A stretch of DNA of 64,000 nt from Candidatus Altimarinota bacterium (GCA_028685185.1 JAQUEK010000001.1:128338-192337), one strand, 5' to 3'; shown: positions 10,858-24,694, counted from the stretch's first letter. Notes: generated by a model not told the origin, from the sequence alone. Made by a program: numbers and translations.

Positions 10858-12096
10858 TTACCTCATACTTATCTTCTGATTTCATCTTATGATGGATTTC
10901 ACATAGGTATAATTTGCATTGAGCTTAGGGACATATTCGTAAGATCCGTTATAGAATTTTCAGGCTTTTGAACATTTTTCCTTGTCGCTTAATGGAAAGA
11001 AAGATTGCAGATTCCTTTTTGTTGATTTCGATTTCTCTATCCAATATGCAAGAAAAAGCTTCGATGAATTTATAGGATGATAACATTGTCATTCTGTAAG
11101 TCAAAGATTTTTCCTGGCTTTCATTCATTCATATTTCATAAGGATATGATAATGTGTGAATGAGAAAGACCTATACGATTGTTCCCAACGATGAAGCTCT
11201 ACTTTTCATATCTGCTGAGAGAAATTCGTATATTCTTCAGTGCTCTCGCTTCTTGCAAAAGCTATCATAGAAGTTATGAGCTCTTTTTCTCAGATATCAT
11301 CTATAAGATTTTTCACCTTCGTTCAGTATATCTTATCCTCCTTCATCTCATTTATTGCTTGATTGCAGTAATATGCGAATTTAGGGACAGAGACCATTCT
11401 GACTTTAGAATCCAGAGGTATAGGCAAAAGCATTCATACTGCAATGTTTCAAGCTGGGATATTGAAAGAGCTGATCTTATTATTAGGGTTATTCCTGTCA
11501 TATTCCTTTCTGGAAAGATATCTGAATCTGTCCATCTGTGACAGCTTATCTATTATTCAATTGAAATTTATATATTTCACGGTCTTGATTATCGGCACTC
11601 TTTTCATTATCGGTTTTCGTCTCTTATCTCTCATAACCTTTCATCTTTCATCTTTTTTCGGAACATTCTTGAATTTTCAGGTATTGATGGTTTTTGTAAG
11701 GAAATCACCTTCTGTAACTCTATAAAAATCCAATCATGCATCATGTATGATTGAAACATTTCCCTTTTTTCGTCATTCCATGACAGAATGTTTCTCTTTC
11801 TTGAATTTATATCATTTTTCGAAAAATTCCTGATTATCATCCCAAAAAGGCTTTTTTGAAGCATCGAATTCGAATTCAGGCCTTTTTTCGCTTATATCTG
11901 AAATAATGCTTTCTGTCCTTGCCTTGAACTTATCAACCGCAAAGTATGCTCATCAGCTCAAAGCTCACAATATTCAAAGTCAGAATAATATCCTTCATAC
12001 CCTTAATGATCAGATCTTGCCCAATGAAGAAGATTGTCGTGATCAATTAATCTGCTCATTTCAATCGTTTCATTTATTATGATGTTTTTCCAACAT
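10858..12096 (-). CDS. Membrane-anchored extracytoplasmic protein of unknown function
   Basis: The 412-residue frame opens at ATG 12094-12096; an in-frame TAG shortly upstream supports this start. A polar N-terminus is followed by a Gly/Leu-rich transmembrane segment at about residues 33-50, then a long hydrophilic domain. Around residue 220 a segment begins AGNIAVGMLLPIPL, later followed by IAFARSESTEEYTNF and AYWIEK. The SES..E context is faintly reminiscent of lysozyme-like folds, but I would not assign that. The next gene downstream is the phosphotransferase, 31 bases on. Under the standard code the frame is cut repeatedly. Confidence 0.6.
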
Positions 12097-12229
12097 GAAT
12101 TCATATTTTATATAGTGCTATAAATTTTTATATTTAAAACATCGGAAATGTCAAACACAATATATAAATTAATCTTTCAAAAAATAGATTTTTGCGTATA
12201 AATATAGGGTTATTTAATAAATTAGGCAC

Positions 12230-13741
<1,512 letters not shown>

Positions 13742-13813
13742 TCTGATGTTACAATCTTTTGAATTTTTTATATCTTATGCTATACTCCCCACTAGAATAA
13801 TCTTTTTAAAAAT

Positions 13814-16255
13814 ATGGATTTACTGAATACATTAGAAATTATCCTGGCGCTATTAGTTATATTCTATATATCTTTTATTTATTTTAAGAAAAAAGTAGAT
13901 TTCAAAAGGTCTTTGAATATGACTTTTCTGAAAATCCTAATCCCGAAAAAAGATAGCGATCTTGATGAGAAAAAAGAGACTCTAAGGGATTTCAAGGAGC
14001 AGATTTCAATAATGGAGCAGTTGCTATCCTCACTTAAAACACTTTATTCCTGATCATTCAAATCAAAGATAATAGGTCAGGATTATATTTCCCTTGAATA
14101 CATGGCTGCGAAAAAGGAGATATTTTTCTATGTGGTCGTTCCGAAAAAAGCAAAGCTCCTGATCGAAAAGCAGATCACATGATTCTACACCGATGCCATA
14201 ATCGAAGAGGTTGAGGAATATAACATATTTGAGAATAAGAAAGCTATAAAAGCAGCGAGTTTCAGTCTGAAGAAAGATTTTTTCCTACCGATAAAGACAT
14301 ATCAGAAACTTGAATCAGACCCTATAAACAATATTACAAACGCTTTTTCGAAATTAAGTGAAAATGAGACTTGTGTGGTTCAGATACTGCTCAAGCCAGT
14401 CTCAGACAATTGGCAGGAAAGAACAGATAAGGTTATAAAGGAATTCAAAAAATGATTCAAATTTTCTATAAATCCTCTTCTATGGATTGTTGAAATAGTG
14501 AATTTCCTATGACAGGATTCCAAAGATAAGAAAGATTCTTGAAAGGATGATAGTAAGGATAATGATAAGGAAACACTAATAAAGGACAAATGAAAGAAAA
14601 CCTGATTTGAAATCATTCTTAGAGTCATAACGACATGAGATGATGAAATCCTTGCTGAAGCTCAGCTTAAGAATGTCATATGAGCCTTTTCTCAGCTTAC
14701 TTCACCATGATATAATTCATTCAAGAAAAACAAACAATCATCAAATACAGTCGTGCATAATTATATTTTCAGATATTTCAAGAACTGATTCTTCTCAAAG
14801 AAAAACATTTTGAACATCGAAGAGATAGCGTCATTATTCCATTTTCCACATTCTAAATATAATAAGACCCCGGAAATAAAATGGCAGACATACAAGATTG
14901 TCAAAGCACCTACCAATATATCAAAAGAATGAATCGTTCTCTGACATAATATCTACAGGTGAGAGAAGACAGAGATAAGAATTGCGAATGAAGATAGGTT
15001 CAGGCATTTCTATATCATCTGACAGACAGGTACCTGAAAATCATCATTCATACAGGTAATGGCAAGACAGGATCTGAAAAACAGGAATTGAATAGCGCTT
15101 ATGGATCCCCATTGAGATTTGGCTGAAGCATTGCTTCCTTTTATACCTAGAGACAGGGCTGATGATGTCGTATATTTCAATCCTGCGGATACTGCAAGGC
15201 CTATGTGAATAAATCTTCTCGAGGCGAATACTGATGATGAGAAGCAGTTGGTTGCACAAGATTCGATGAATATAATGCTCAAGCTTTTCTGAAATGAGAT
15301 ATTCTGACCTCGTATTCAGGATTATTTCAGAAACTGAGTCCTTACATTGATGGATTATCCTGGGTGATGAGCCATAACAGATCTTGTAAGATTATTCACT
15401 GATGATGATTTCCAGAAAGAAAGGGTCAGAACACTTAAGAATCCGATAGTGAAGGCATGGTGGACATACACTTTTGCAAAGATGTGAGACAGGGAAAAAT
15501 GAGAGATGATACCTTTTTGGGCGGCTAAATTCTGAGGATTCGTGACAAATACAATGATGAGGAACATAATCTGACAGACAAAGAGCTCGTTTGATGTCTA
15601 TGATATGATGCAAAGCTGAAAGATTCTGCTTATAAATCTTTCAAAATGAGTGCTATGAGATATCAATTCGAACCTGTTATGACTTATAATGGTTTCTAAG
15701 ATACAGATCGCTGCGATGAGAAGGCAGCTTATAGATCCGAAAGAGAGAAAGGATTTCTTCTTGTATATAGATGAGTTCCAGAATTATGTTACAGATTCGA
15801 TAGAATCGATATTATCAGAGGCTCGTAAATACCGTCTTTGAATGATCATGGCACATCAGTATATCTGACAGCTCCAAAAATCAGATGCCCTTACGAAATC
15901 CAATACCAATCTTAAGGATGCGATTTTCTGAAATGTATGATCTATGCTTTCATTCAAGATATGACCTGAAGATGCCGAGGTTATGGCAAAGCAATTCGCA
16001 CCATATTTCTCCGATCAGGATCTTATAAATCTTGATAAATTCAAATGAGTCTCAAAGATTAGTAATGACTGACAATCGACGCATGCTTTCAGCCTGAATA
16101 TCATAAATCCATATATAGAGAATTCTGAAAACACTTTCTTCGAAAGTGCCGATTATAAATTAGCCAAGGCATATAAAGAACTTTCCCGTCTGAAATATTG
16201 AAGGGATAGAGATTTCATAGAGAAAGAGATTATCTTTAGAATCTGATGAGTATAA
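13814..16255 (+). CDS. Membrane-anchored VirD4/HerA-like secretion or DNA-transfer ATPase
   Basis: The 813-residue protein starts with one membrane helix (about residues 7-26) and a basic stretch. A long cytoplasmic region of unassigned fold is followed by a P-loop ATPase domain with Walker A GQTGTGKSS near residue 403, a LMDPHGD motif, and Walker B YIDEFQNYV near residue 652, then AHQYIGQL and FKIGPEDAE. This is the layout of the DUF87/TraG-type ATPases widespread in CPR genomes, often annotated as conjugative-transfer proteins. It probably powers transport of protein or DNA. No other type IV secretion gene is adjacent; an exported protein follows after about 50 bases. Confidence 0.8.
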
Positions 16256-16305
16256 TGCATTTTTAAGTCTTACATATAGATTTAATTCATAAAAAATTCA
16301 AGCAT

Positions 16306-17160
16306 ATGAAAAAAATATTGATATCATTATCGTTGATTTCATTTTTCTTATCATTCAGATGAGAATCTTTCGCTGATGAGAATTGGGATTATTTCTTAAA
16401 ATGAAAAGAAAGCTGTATATTGGATAATACATTGTATCTGATATCACAGAAAGAACCCCCTTATCTCGAATATGATAATAAGGATATAGACAGCAAGTAT
16501 AATAAATATTTTCAGGATCTGAAAATAAATGTTGATGTGAGCTCTTGAAAAAATCCTTTTGAGAAAGCAAAAATCCTATATAAGGAAACACAAAACAAGA
16601 TATTCAACTGTGCTATTATGAATTCAAAACTGAAAATATGACAGAAGATAATTTCCCTCATAAATAGTAAAAGCTGATCTAAAACAAATACAGTAAATAA
16701 AATTGAAACTCAGAACAAAACCCTTATAGATCAGATAAAGGAAAACAAATGTATAGATTTCAATAAAGAGAACAGCACTTCTACTTTTAAGATAACACTT
16801 CTTGAAAATGTAATATATCAGAATTGCATATATGTTAATTATCTGAATTATCTTAATTCCTACGCATGAGAGAATATACAGCAGGTATTAAAGAATAACT
16901 CATGAACCAAACTTAAGACAAACACAGTAAATGATGTCATAAGCAAATCCTGAAATGATATAGCATGAGAAAAAATCCATTCGAAAACAGTATATAATCA
17001 AGCATTGATAGCTTATAGTGAATTCGAGAACACTTATGGTATCCATACGCTGCTTTTATTCATATATGACGATTATATATCCATAAGAAGCTGACTGGAC
17101 AAGACCTTAGCCCCATTATCACAATTATTCTACAAGATTCCGAAAGCTCAGAAGCAATAA
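16306..17160 (+). CDS. Exported protein of unknown function
   Basis: The 284-residue protein has a clear signal peptide (MKKILIS, hydrophobic core, cleavage near ESFADE). The mature part is rich in Asn, Lys and Ile, contains several cysteines (for example ESCIL, FNCAI, NKCID, QNCIY) and looks largely helical. No family is recognised. It follows the secretion ATPase in the same direction. After the TAA at 17158-17160 the same frame stays open for a further 36 codons, to TAA at about 17271, so the present stop could have shortened an older, longer protein. Confidence 0.6.
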
Positions 17161-17383
17161 GATTATATCAATAAAATAAAGACCAAAAACAAGAAGAACA
17201 TTTCAGAACAAAAAATGAGAGTGGTTATAACAACTATATATAAAACCAGTCTAATACAAATAATATTCGAATAAGGTATGATTATATTCAATATATTATA
17301 CCAACTAAGATTATTAATATTTATACGTCCAAACAGAAAGTTGTCTGAGTAATTATATATTTATTTCTATTAGCTTTTTTCTT
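17161..17383 (+). other. Possible gene remnant upstream of a terminator
   Basis: One frame continues the preceding exported protein past its TAA, and another, without a start codon, ends in a hydrophobic helix (VVGVIIYLFLLAFFLILN). The two together resemble the tail of a membrane protein broken by frameshifts. This is weak evidence and the stretch may be plain intergenic DNA. Confidence 0.3.
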
Positions 17384-17427
17384 GATTTTAAATGTTATTA
17401 TTTTTTAAAATAATAACATTTAAAATC
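17384..17427. terminator. Long perfect hairpin, bidirectional terminator
   Basis: A 17-bp perfect stem (GATTTTAAATGTTATTA with its complement) surrounds a 10-base loop of Ts and As. It lies between converging genes on the two strands. Its own stem is AT-rich, so pairing strength per base is low but length is high. Confidence 0.6.
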
Positions 17428-17453
17428 AATCTTATAAAAAACTTTTGATAAGA

Positions 17454-19073
17454 TTACATGCAAAATGATTCTGAACAAATACAAGAATCATATGGCTGTA
17501 TTACACTTCAGTTTAAACAATAGTTGTAATTATCAATCCATACTCAATCACTATAATTATTTGAATTATATGCACAACTCAATCATGTTCACTTTAAAGG
17601 ATCATTATCAACAAATAATGTACAAGTTGGTAATAATTCTTTATAAACCAAACGTAATTTTGTTGCTTGTCAAAAATCATATTCTCAGCTAGGCAAATAT
17701 CTTGAATCTTCTCAAGATGGTCAATATGAAATAGAATACCATCCAGCATCATATTTTATATTGCCCAAATAAGACATAGCTGCTTCTAAAGTAGGAGGTA
17801 TATACCATCAATCAAGTCATCATAGAGAAGTGAAAAACTGATTTGTTTTTGAATATGGAGACATATATATTGTTGATAACCCATCCGTATTAGGGAAGGC
17901 TGCTATACAATGTGTATCTGCATTTAATAATCCTGCTGTATTACATCATTGAGGATAATTAGGATTACCAGATGATATCACATAATATCATTCAGATAAT
18001 TTCCTATCTATATTAGGTGGGTAATCATAAGACACGGGATCTTTTATACAACGAACTGAAAACTGATAGCTTCGATTTAAATTGAAGGCAGGATCAAGGA
18101 AAGTACCATTGAAATTCAAAGTATAGGCATTGGTAGAATCATAAGAAGTTGATGACCAGAAAGTACCACTTGCCCCTCGATAGTTATAGTAAGCATCATA
18201 GTACCCTGCTAAAGGTAATATAAGTTTGGTGGCAAGATTATTTGCATTTCATAGTGTTTGGTTTGGGTATACATCGTAAGCAGATTGGAAGTCAGCTTTA
18301 GATGGTAACTTATATCATGATGCACATTGAGTTTGGGCTGCATCAAAATTGTGATATGTTCAGTATGATGCACTTGTTAATCATGATATATTTGTTCATA
18401 CATTACATGCTGACCAGATCTGTCAGTTTGATAGGGTTATATCTGGAGTATCACATCATGGGTATGTTGATGTAAGTTGAGCAAAATTTCCTATTGCATT
18501 TACATTACTATTTACTGTAAAACTACAAGTTGCACTTGTTTGTCATTCATTACATATGATTCATGTCCAGTTTGCAAAAACATATCATGAATTTGTATTT
18601 GCTGTAAGTACAGCTGTAGTTCAAGAATCCTTTATTCATCATCCTGTAATTGTCCCCATAGCAGATCAGCTTGCTGTTGTAATAACCGTATATGTTGAGG
18701 TCACAGGAACTGTACATGGTACAGCAGATCAGGCCTTACAATAATTTGTACATATATTCAATGCATCATCTTTTTTGATTTTTGATGTCGGGTCTAGAAG
18801 TATCTTTCAAGTCGTAAAAGTAATCTTATTCACCGATAGATCCAGCCCTAGAGTTGTATTAGCAGGAACTGTAACTGTACTCGCACCCACATCTATATCT
18901 CATAGGATTTTACATCATCATCAAACTGTCGGAAAAGTACAATCTGAAGTCACGGTCCATTTTCAGCTAGAAGGAATCTCACATGTAGCGGCATTTGCCT
19001 GAGAATAAAATATTATAGCTACAGTAAAGGCTATTATTAGCTTTTTTATATTTATTTTTGATATTTTTTCCAT
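17454..19073 (-). CDS. Secreted FISUMP-type surface protein
   Basis: The 539-residue protein begins with a signal peptide (hydrophobic core, cleavage near SQANAA). After an Ig-like Cys-containing region comes a module with the Fibrobacter-major-paralogous (FISUMP) pattern: YKLPSKADFQSAYD, LILPLAGYYDAYYNYRG, GTFWSSTSYDST and FSVRCIKD. A second, partly similar module follows (DGWYIPPTLEAAMSYL, RYLPSGEYDF, LRLVYKE). Many Cys residues suggest disulfide stabilisation. FISUMP proteins are exported and often surface-bound; adhesion is an inference. The gene is monocistronic, with a shared hairpin terminator downstream. Roughly half its glycines are TGA. Confidence 0.78.
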
Positions 19074-19329
19074 GATCATATTATTAGAGATAATTATTTC
19101 AATGTATATAAAAATCTTATGATTCCATTTGGCCTTAATCTTGGAATATCAGTATTTTTTATTAAATTATAATTTAACCAATACCCGAAATTCTTGAATT
19201 TAACTTAATGCTAATATATATATTGTATTTGTCAATATTTTTATATCAATCAACCATTAAAATAATATCATATTCCAAAAGGAATATCAAATAATTTATA
19301 TTAATGAATGTATAATGAAAATAGTAATA

Positions 19330-20313
19330 TTAGATTTCTTTCAGATTTATATCTCATAGCAGAGATCTCATATCTTCTTTTAGCTTTGCATAATATGTCA
19401 CTTTAACTTTTTTCTCAGGATGCATAAAACTTACCTTGTATGAATGAAGAAGCTGTCTTCCGATTCATAGGTGAAGCTTTGCAAAACTATTCTCTCATTT
19501 GCTTCAATATGCATTATCTCACAATATGGGACATCATATGCTAGCAAGATGAACCCTTATCTGGTGCATCCTTCAGGTCTCCAATACACATTCCAGAAGG
19601 CTGTATTTTCAATTTATATCATTTTTCAACACCTTATAGTTTGTCACAGCTTTTTGACCATTGATATCATCTATGACTATCTTATTCTCATTTCTGGCAT
19701 CTTCTATCCTTCTTAGCTTTTTTGATATATTCCCTTCTCAATTAAGATTTCAGACGCATATTGCCAAATAATGCTTATCTATCCTATCATTCTGAAGTTC
19801 CTTAAGCATGAAATCAAGTGCTTTTTTTGTCTTTGCTATCATTATTATTCATGACGTGTCCTTATCTATCCTATGTATCAAAGAGGGCTTGAAAGTAAGT
19901 GAATTCAGGCTATTTCAAAGATAATCCTGAACCTGCTCAATAAGTGATATATCCTTCGTCTTGAAATCTCAAGGATGAACAATTATTCATGGATTCTTAT
20001 TTATTATAAGAAGATGTCCATCTTCATATATTATATCTCATCTGTTTATTGCTGAACCTGATTTGTTAGAGCTTCACTCTGAAACCATGGCAGGTTTTGT
20101 AAGGGTTTCGTATTCATCATCATTCAGAAAAAGTTTTATCTCATCACCTATCTGTAATTTATATTCATTATCAACCCTTTTTGAATTGACTTTAATTTTA
20201 TTTTTCCTATTGAGCTTATAGACCAAAGAAAGGCTTGAATTTGTAAGCAATTTTTTCAAGAACTTATCAAGCCTCTGTGAAGAATCATTTTCTTCTATTT
20301 TAAATAATTTCAT
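19330..20313 (-). CDS. RluA-family pseudouridine synthase (RluC/RluD-like)
   Basis: The 327-residue protein has an N-terminal S4 RNA-binding domain (about residues 13-65, including SQRLDKFLKKLL) and the RluA catalytic domain with motif HRIDKDTSG holding the catalytic Asp, then HQIRVHLASIGCPILGD. Key glycines are TGA. Enzymes of this family convert uridines in 23S rRNA (or tRNA) to pseudouridine; the exact site cannot be told from sequence alone. It ends the - strand run that starts with the pilin cluster, with only 9 bases to the gene upstream. Confidence 0.92.
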
Positions 20314-20322
20314 TTTTTTCGG

Positions 20323-21279
20323 TTATTGGAATACGGTAAAATCTATCGTCTCATTTGTAGTTATCTGCTCAACATCTCTTCTTATATGTTTTTTGAATCA
20401 ATATGAATATCAGTCTGATTCTATTTTGGCATATTGGAGAGGTATAGGTAATAAAGGATTGAAAGTTATCTTATATTCAAGATAAGGCGCCAATTTTCAA
20501 TCTGACAGGATTAGCGAATTAACCATAGAAAATTTAAGGGTACATTTATTTGTGCTGCAATCAGCTCAGTTCGTTCATAATCCTGTTGAAGGAATAAAAA
20601 ATGGCGAGGTAGAATTATAAAACTGTTTTAGGGTTCATCAGGATCAGTTAAGATCAAGTCATTCTCTTGCTGATAAGCTAATTGCCGATGCTGAATTTAT
20701 GGTAGTTCAATTTATCATACCTGTCTCTCAGCTTGCAAAAAGTGTCTTTCAGCTTCCTGATAATATCCAGTTTATATATCAGCTTCAGGCTAAAGTTCAA
20801 GATAAGGATTCCTGTGTTCAGTCTCAGTTCAAGTCAGGCACCCTGAAAGTGAAATTAACACTATCCCAATCTATTCCTGATTTGTTTATCACAAGCTGCA
20901 CCGGTCTTCATGGTCATACCGCATTCCACTCTCATGTGCTGTATTCACTGTTTCATTCTCAAGGCCTAGGTATGACATTTCAAGATGCCGTTATCTGGAA
21001 AATATATCATGTTGCCGTCGTTAGGTGTGTATTTGCTCAGCTTTCATACGCAGGATTAGCTCAAGTCATAGCGAATAAGGCTTTTTCCACTCATGTAAAA
21101 CCGTTATAATAAGCCATATTGCTATTCTCTATTCATTTTACGCTTTGTGAAATGGGCATTATCTTATCAAGAAGATATATCGCAATAAGTGATATTATTA
21201 TAGTAAGGAATAATGTGATTATAAGTGCGGATCATTTCCTATCTGAAATATTTCCCAAAATATTTTTTCTTGCCATCAT
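20323..21279 (-). CDS. Type IV pilus-associated PilX-like protein
   Basis: The 318-residue protein has a basic N-terminus, then a Gly followed by SALIITLFLTIIISLIAIYLL, a single hydrophobic helix like those of PilX-type minor pilin proteins. The rest is a Gly/Ser/Thr-rich soluble domain with many TGA glycines and an acidic DLNGDGTQE loop that may bind calcium. Its start lies next to the stop of the GFTLIE prepilin gene upstream (3 bases between), a genetic pairing typical of minor pilin operons. It probably sits at the tip or base of a type IV pilus. Two alternative ATG codons (21279 or 21276) are adjacent. Confidence 0.7.
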
Positions 21280-21282
21280 ACT

Positions 21283-22437
21283 TTATTTTGTTTTATTAAG
21301 ATTAATGGTTGTCGAGATATTTACAGATGGATTCGAATTATTGAATTGAATCCTTTTCACCCATGCGAATCATAATGTTATATTCAACCTGACATAAGGG
21401 TTGACATTTGTATTTATATCTTTATCTCTCCATGATAATTTATAGTCTTTGGTCGGATATACGAAGAATCTCACATTCCTTACATTTATATATTCAGGAA
21501 AAAGCGGAACCCATTCATCATTTTCTCATTTAGGCAGATCATTTGTTCAGTTGCATTTGAAATCTGCGTTGCATTGCCAGGTATCGATTATTCAATCATA
21601 TTCTCATGAATCAGTTGTTGAAGCGACATGATCGAATCAAAGATCCCTTCAGTCAAGTCTAAGCATCTCTATATTTCACAGGCAAGCATCTCAGCTCATG
21701 CTTCAATCTGCATTCTCATCGCATGTTGCAGCAGGCGGAGCATTCGGGTCAAGCTTGTATCTCATCCTTAGGAATAATCTTTCATTAGTTTTTCATTTAC
21801 TCAGAAGATAGAGCTCCTTAACTTCATTCGAAGTGAAAACAACAGGTCAGATTCACAAATTCTCATCATCATCATCAGACCTTATGTTTCAATTCGAATC
21901 CTCATCTCCGAAATTAGGGTTTCACAGATATAAATCATTGCTCTTATTGCTGTTATAGTCTATGAATTGGAATGTATATTCTCAATATCTCTGATATTTT
22001 CAAGAAGCTGAATTTCAATACGTATTGAATGTGCTATCCAAACATCATCATGTTCACATTGAGGTTCCTGAGCTTCTGCAATAATAAAATCAATCTCAAT
22101 ATACGTTCGTCGCTATGTTTCATCAGCTTCAGTAGTTTCAGTATCATGTCGGATTCAGATAATGTCATGATTGTGTGGAAGTTCATATAGAAGACCTATT
22201 GAAATATTCATCATAATCAATCTGTCATCAGAATTCCTTTACAAGAGAAACCAGATTTTCTATAGAATAATAAAGATCCTTATTTATATCAGTCCTATCT
22301 GAAATCTTATTCCTAAGTATTCATATGTTTCATATGGCTTCGACCGCAATAACCATGACCATAGCAAAGATTGTCACCGAAACAAGCATTTCGATAAGGG
22401 TAAAACCTTTATTTCAGAAGATATTTCCTTTTTTCAT
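21283..22437 (-). CDS. Type IV prepilin-like protein (PilW-type minor pilin)
   Basis: The 384-residue protein carries a class III signal NKGFTLIEMLVSVTIFAM at residues 9-26, where the Gly before Phe is the prepilin-peptidase cleavage point and Glu is the conserved E5. The extended C-terminal domain is Gly/Asn/Asp-rich, with a run of four to five aspartates (SDDDDEN) and several Cys pairs. Such long minor pilins prime pilus assembly or contact surfaces. The gene is followed within 3 bases by a PilX-like gene and then an RNA modification gene. The main pilin, assembly ATPase and peptidase are not in the window. Confidence 0.85.
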
Positions 22438-22497
22438 ATAATCTCTTTTTCAATTTAATTTTTTATCCATTCTAATCCAAAATTATATTATAGGAAA

Positions 22498-22791
22498 TTA
22501 TTTTTTTCTTGTTTCCTTAAAAGCCTCTTCCATATAGAAAACATAATGTATGAAAGTTCCTAAGCTTCTTCATATTTTTATTCATGTGGGGTTTTTCCAG
22601 AAGCTTTTAGGTCAGATATGGAAAATGAAATTCATTATATCCAGGAATTTATTCTCATTTATAGGTTTAACTGATTTTTTGAAGATATGCTCTATAAAAA
22701 GAATCGCGCTCAAAATCACAGATAGCACAAAGTTATAGGCTATCAGCAACAATATTATAACCTTGTTTTTTTTAAAATCTTTCATATCCAT
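22498..22791 (-). CDS. Small membrane protein upstream of the pilin genes
   Basis: The 97-residue protein has a basic N-terminus (MDMKDFKKNK) and one hydrophobic segment of about 28 residues (VIILLLIAYNFVLSVILS), followed by a basic/aromatic C-terminal half. I chose ATG at 22789-22791 because a promoter-like element lies just upstream (22809-22850), whereas the longer frame to 22845 would overlap it. It precedes the pilin cluster in the same direction, with 60 bases between, and may be part of it. No family recognised. Confidence 0.55.
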
Positions 22792-22808
22792 ATGTTTTTG
22801 CTTAAAAT

Positions 22809-22850
22809 ATGGGGTCAATTTAACTATATAAGACCTAAAAGTCAAGTAAA
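22809..22850 (-). promoter_or_regulatory. Probable promoter for the small membrane protein/pilin cluster
   Basis: On the - strand TTGACT is followed after 17 bases by TAAATT, near-consensus -35 and -10 boxes, about 20 bases before the ATG at 22791. The call rests on pattern only. Confidence 0.4.
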
Positions 22851-22875
22851 ATATTCTTTACTAAAAAGATTTTTT

Positions 22876-22926
22876 AAGTATAAATAGGCAAATTTCAATA
22901 TTCAGTGAAGTTTGCCTATTTATAAA
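22876..22926. promoter_or_regulatory. Inverted repeat between divergent genes
   Basis: TATAAATAGGCAAA and its complement flank a spacer of about 20 bases. The repeat lies between two divergently transcribed genes, immediately before the + strand start at 22941, so it is not placed as an ordinary terminator. It could be an operator or a 5' leader hairpin. Confidence 0.45.
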
Positions 22927-22940
22927 TAAAAACCAGCAAA

Positions 22941-23570
22941 ATGAATTATTCCATTAACTCAAAAAACAGAAAGCTCAAATACAAGATACAATTGGTATTA
23001 AACAGGGTAAGCTTTAATTTCCTTAATCTCTCATGAAACCAGAAGATAACTCTCATATGAGCAATGATAGCGCTTATATCTTTGTTTATAAAATGGTTTA
23101 CTATAGATTATGAAAAAATCTCCAATTACAATTCATTCAGCATAAATGCATGATACATATGATATATAATAACGATATTGCTTTGAATCCTCATATTCCT
23201 TACTTTATCTAATACGAATAAGGAAAAGTTCAAATCGAAGACAAACCTGATATTCCATGATCATACAATAACAATATTCTTCTGACTGATAATATTCCTT
23301 CTGACCCTTGCTATATTTAACTCAATAAGATGATTCACGCTATCATTCCAATACATAACGATATGAAATTGAATAATATTCGAGCTCATATGATCAATAT
23401 TCATAATATTCTGATGAGTATTGGCTTACAAGGAGAAAAAAAACGAGCTTTTGAATAAGATATACATAGAGAATAATCTATTGAGCAATTCAGTCGATTT
23501 GGAAGAGTATAAAAACATTCTTGATTCTAAGCCAAATGTTGACAAAAAAAATATGAGTTTGCCAATTTAG
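22941..23570 (+). CDS. Membrane protein with about four helices, unknown function
   Basis: The 209-residue protein has a basic N-terminal region (SKNRKLKYK), four hydrophobic segments between about residues 35 and 160, and a charged C-terminal cytoplasmic tail. The segments hold TGA-encoded glycines in helix contexts such as ILLGILIF. No catalytic motif or family was recognised. It is read divergently from the small membrane protein/pilin cluster and is followed, after about 70 bases, by a sigma-like regulator. Confidence 0.6.
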
Positions 23571-23643
23571 CTTGACTTTTGTGAAAAAAAAATTATACAT
23601 ACCACAAAGGTTTTTTCATTTAAATTTTAATCTTTTGTAAAAA

Positions 23644-24687
23644 ATGACAACAAAAAGTACAGAAATTCAAACAAGCTTCACTGATATACTCAATAATCTC
23701 ACTGAAAAAGAAAAGATCATCATTTCCAGAAGAATAGGACTTAACTGAGAGAAAGAAACATTACAGGAAATCTGAAACGACTACAATATAACAAGAGAAA
23801 GAGTAAGGCAGATAGAAGATGTTTGAACAAAGAAAATCTGAAGAATCATAAAGACAACAAAATTAGTCAGAATACAGGAAGCCTGAGAGAAATTATTAGA
23901 ATTGCACGGTTGACTGCTTACAAAAGATAAGCTCGTAAGCTCAGTCATAAATGAATTAAAGATTGATTCTCCTATAAACTCATGAATAATCGAAGTTATC
24001 CTTCAATCAGATTTCAATATAAATAAAAGCAAACCTCAACTTGGTACAAAGACATACTTCTTCTTCCCTGAAGTAAATAAGAAAGCCATATCAGAAGTAC
24101 ATAAGGAAGCACTGAAGATACTTAAGAAGAAATGAGATATAATGGAGACTTCAACATTATATGAAATGATCAAGATAAACCTTTTCTCAACTTTCGGAAA
24201 GCTTGATACTATACTTATAGATTCAATCCTTGATGTTTTCACTGAAATAGTGAAATGAGAAGAGAAATACATAGGTCTTGAAAAATGGAAAATCCTTAAT
24301 CCTTCCACTCTTAAAGATAAGGCTATATATATAATGAAGAAAGGTAAATTACCGGTTCATTTTGTGGATCTTACAAATATGATATCTAATCATTTCTGAG
24401 AATCCGTTAAGGTTGCGACTATCCATAACGAACTTATAAGGAATAATGAATTCGTGCTTATAGGAAGATGAATATATGTATTAAAAGACTGGTGATATAA
24501 ACCAGGAACTGTTATAGATGTTATAGTCGACATTCTGAACAAATCAAAAAGCTCCCTATCAACTGAAGAGATAATAGCAAAAGTTCTGAAATCAAGAAAG
24601 GTTAAAAGTTCAACCGTATATATGAACCTGCAAAACAGGCAATACATTGAGAGGGTTTGAAGGAACCTATATCAGCTAAAGAAGTAA
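23644..24687 (+). CDS. Sigma-70 region 4-like DNA-binding domain fused to HARE-HTH-type domains
   Basis: The 347-residue protein begins with a sigma-70 region 4-type helix-turn-helix (about 18-57): LTEKEKIIISRRIGL, then LQEIGNDYNITRERVRQIE, the last part nearly identical to the -35-recognition helix of sigma factors. No sigma region 2 is present. The rest resembles HARE-HTH winged helices as found in the RNA polymerase delta subunit (for example TSTLYEMIKINL, KLPVHFVDLTNMIS and LSTEEIIAKVL). It probably binds promoter DNA or RNA polymerase and acts as a transcription regulator. It is monocistronic and closed by a strong terminator. Confidence 0.75.
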
Positions 24688-24694
24688 AAATTAA

